Shown: positions 6,679 through 8,126 of the stretch, one piece after another
Layout of the letters: every line of letters starts with the position of its first letter
How positions within the stretch are numbered: the first letter of the stretch is position 1
NCBI GenBank assembly: GCA_017959625.1
Contig: JAGDAG010000299.1
Span: 1 to 8,126, forward strand
Length of the DNA: 8,126 nt
Direction: 5' to 3'
From: Abditibacteriota bacterium
GTDB lineage: Bacteria > Armatimonadota > UBA5829
The notes under the pieces: generated by a model
Databases searched by the model: none
Told to the model about the DNA's origin: nothing
What the model saw: only the letters and a program-made list of their open reading frames with translations
Translations under genes and position numbers: made by a program

Positions 6679-8024
6679 ACGAATATGACTCGCTTTCGAA
6701 GGCTCCCCTGAACGGGCTCATAATAAGGCTTGCCATCCCCGCCGCCATAAGCATGCTTGTGACTACGGTATATAATATGGCGGACACCTGGTTCGTGAGC
6801 AGGCTGGGAACGTCGGCCTCCGGCGCCACGGGAGTGGTGTTCGGCCTGATGTCTCTTCTGCAGGCTGCCGGCTTCATGTTCGGGCAGGGAGCGGGCAGCA
6901 TCATTTCCCGCAGCCTCGGGGCAGGGGACAGGGCAAAGGCAGAAAGGATAGCGGCAATGACCTTTGCCGTCTCCCTTGCTGCGGGAGCGGTCATAGCCGT
7001 TGCCGGTATCGTTTTTATAGTCCCTCTTATGCGGGTCCTGGGCAGCACCCCGACCATTTTGGTCTTTTCCCGCAAATACGCCCTGTGGATACTGCTGGCA
7101 GCGCCCTTCCTGCTGGGCAGCCACGTTCTGAACAATATCCTGCGGTTCGAGGGGAAAGCGGCCCTCGCCATGGCGGGGCTGGCGTCCGGGGCGTGCCTGA
7201 ATCTGATAGGGGATCCTGTTCTCATCTTCGGCTGCCGGCTGGGCATAACCGGGGCAGGGATATCCACCGCTGTTTCACAGGCGGTGAGTTTCGCGATACT
7301 GCTTTATATGTTTTCCTCCGGCAGGTCCGGCATAAGGCTTTCGGTGAAGAACCTGTCCTTCAGGTTTTCCGAGCTTGCCGACGTGTGCGGGACGGGCTTT
7401 CCCAGCTTTGTGAGGCAGGGGATGAATTCCGTCACCGCTATGGTACTGAATTATTACGCCGCAAGCCTGGGAGGCGACGCCGCGGTGGCCGCTATGTCTA
7501 TCGTGGGCAGGGTGAACTTTGCCCTGTTTGCGGTAGGCCTCGGTCTGGGGCAGGGCTATCAGCCGGTATGCGCCTTTAATTACGGCGCGGGGAATTATGA
7601 ACGGGTGAGAAAGGGCTATTTCTTTACCTGGCGCGCTTCCCAAATGATCATTACGCTGCTGGCGGCGGCCGGGATAGTGTTTGCCCGGGAAATAGTGGAA
7701 TTCTTCAGAAACGATCCCCGGGTGATCGAGATCGGGACCCTTGCCCTGCGGCTCCAGGTGGCCGCCCTGCTTTGCGCGCCTTATCAGGTGAGCGGCAATA
7801 TGCTGCTCCAGAGCACGGGGCAAAAGCTGGCGGCAAGCGCCCTGTCCCTGCTGAAGAACGGCCTGTATTTCATTGTTCTTGCAAGTGTTTTCACCCGTAT
7901 CTGGGGGCTTTTGGGGCTGCAGATGGCCCAGCCCTCCGCCGACGTCCTTACAGCGCTTACCACCATCCCCTTTGTGACGGGTTTCCTGAGAAGGCTGAAA
8001 AAAAACGCGCCGCAGGGCCCATGA
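6675..8024 (+). CDS. MATE-family multidrug/metabolite efflux transporter
   Basis: This is an inner-membrane exporter of the multidrug and toxic compound extrusion (MATE) family, which drives drug or metabolite efflux with Na+ or H+; the substrate cannot be predicted. The 449-residue product has normal length and about twelve hydrophobic segments in two pseudo-repeated halves. Landmarks are the N-terminal LSKAPLNGLIIRLAIPAAIS, then TVYNMADTWFVSRLG (about 31-45, with the conserved Asp37), and GQGAGSIISRSLGAGD (70-85). LNLIGDPVLIF (175-185) and GITGAGISTAVSQ (190-202) follow. In the second half the hallmark is GLGQGYQPVCAFNYGAGNY (290-308). It most resembles the MepA/DinF-like branch. ATG 6675 overlaps the preceding stop by four bases (ATGA), with GGTGG at 6666-6670 as ribosome binding site. 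It is the last gene of the operon, and its final 40 bases lie within the terminal palindrome. The reading frame and C terminus look intact (RRLKKNAPQGP). Confidence 0.95.
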   Translation: MNEYDSLSKAPLNGLIIRLAIPAAISMLVTTVYNMADTWFVSRLGTSASGATGVVFGLMSLLQAAGFMFGQGAGSIISRSLGAGDRAKAERIAAMTFAVSLAAGAVIAVAGIVFIVPLMRVLGSTPTILVFSRKYALWILLAAPFLLGSHVLNNILRFEGKAALAMAGLASGACLNLIGDPVLIFGCRLGITGAGISTAVSQAVSFAILLYMFSSGRSGIRLSVKNLSFRFSELADVCGTGFPSFVRQGMNSVTAMVLNYYAASLGGDAAVAAMSIVGRVNFALFAVGLGLGQGYQPVCAFNYGAGNYERVRKGYFFTWRASQMIITLLAAAGIVFAREIVEFFRNDPRVIEIGTLALRLQVAALLCAPYQVSGNMLLQSTGQKLAASALSLLKNGLYFIVLASVFTRIWGLLGLQMAQPSADVLTALTTIPFVTGFLRRLKKNAPQGP

Positions 8025-8126
8025 CGCTCTTTCCGGAAAAACGAAACGCCGGTCCGGACCGGCGTTTCGTTTTTCCGGAAAGAGCGTCATGGGCCCTGCG
8101 GCGCGTTTTTTTTCAGCCTTCTCAGG
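7985..8126. repeat. Perfect 142-base palindrome at the window end (likely assembly fold-back)
   Basis: Every base from 7985 to 8055 is mirrored as its complement from 8126 down to 8056, with no mismatch and no spacer. The left arm contains the last 40 bases of the MATE gene including its stop codon, then the terminator arm. The right arm repeats that gene end in inverse orientation at 8087-8126. A real terminator explains the central 40-odd bases but not the mirrored coding sequence. The window stops exactly at the edge of the symmetry. I infer that the assembler turned back through the terminator hairpin, so sequence right of about 8075 should not be taken as true downstream DNA. Confidence 0.93.
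8037..8074 (+). terminator. Symmetrical, probably bidirectional intrinsic terminator after the MATE gene
   Basis: An A run (8037-8041), a perfect GC-rich stem (8042-8053 with 8058-8069) and a T run (8070-8074) form an intrinsic terminator. It begins 12 bases after the MATE stop codon. Because A and T tracts flank the stem symmetrically, it would work in both directions. The minimal loop is CCGG at 8054-8057. The 5' arm adjoins the gene and is trustworthy. How much of the 3' arm is genuine is uncertain, because the symmetry continues into an apparent assembly fold-back. Confidence 0.75.

Noticed and set aside
7275..8090. A 271-codon minus-strand open frame that starts in the right arm of the terminal palindrome
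   Set aside because: Its start lies in probable fold-back sequence and the rest is the antisense of the MATE gene. No recognisable domain.
8087..8126. A second, inverted MATE gene end beyond the terminator
   Set aside because: It is an exact mirror of 7985-8024 and ends with the window. This is better explained as an assembly fold-back than as a convergent second copy.

Overview
The window looks like a complete metagenomic contig rather than a cut from a finished genome. Its first gene enters without a 5' end, and its last 142 bases are a perfect palindrome that folds back on the sequence just before it. All supported genes are on the + strand. Gene content fits an anaerobic, probably gut- or rumen-associated bacterium with moderately high GC. 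The genes are glycogen phosphorylase, a BspA-type leucine-rich-repeat protein, a B12-binding radical SAM/DUF2344 fusion, a YjbR-like protein and a MATE exporter. Codon use is distinctive: ATA (Ile) and AGG (Arg) are common, while the Leu codons TTA and CTA are almost absent. I cannot assign a phylum with confidence; Bacillota or a neighbouring anaerobic lineage is a guess.

Layout. Positions 1-521 hold the 3' part of a GNAT acetyltransferase gene, closed by a strong intrinsic terminator (548-579). A clear extended -10 promoter (639-667) then starts a tightly packed five-gene operon. Its genes are glgP (699-3179), a small membrane-anchored leucine-rich-repeat protein (3181-3879), a B12-binding radical SAM/DUF2344 protein (about 3900-6365), a YjbR/MmcQ-like protein (6349-6678) and a MATE-family efflux transporter (6675-8024). 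Gaps inside the operon run from 1 to about 20 bases, and the last two junctions overlap by 14-17 and 4 bases, so translational coupling is likely. A symmetrical hairpin with flanking A and T tracts (8037-8074) ends the unit.

Function. GlgP releases glucose-1-phosphate from stored glycogen or other alpha-glucans. The other operon members have no obvious shared pathway with it: the radical SAM fusion and the YjbR protein are widespread but poorly understood, the LRR protein is probably an envelope protein, and the MATE protein is an exporter. The operon reads as a housekeeping mixture rather than a dedicated system. I found no CRISPR array, RNA gene, insertion sequence or phage gene.

Points most worth a second look: the 142-base terminal palindrome, most likely an assembly fold-back at a real terminator; a Phe at a near-invariant Glu position in the phosphate-binding motif of GlgP; the exact 23-residue periodicity of the LRR protein; and the avoidance of TTA/CTA codons, which also helps decide two start codons.
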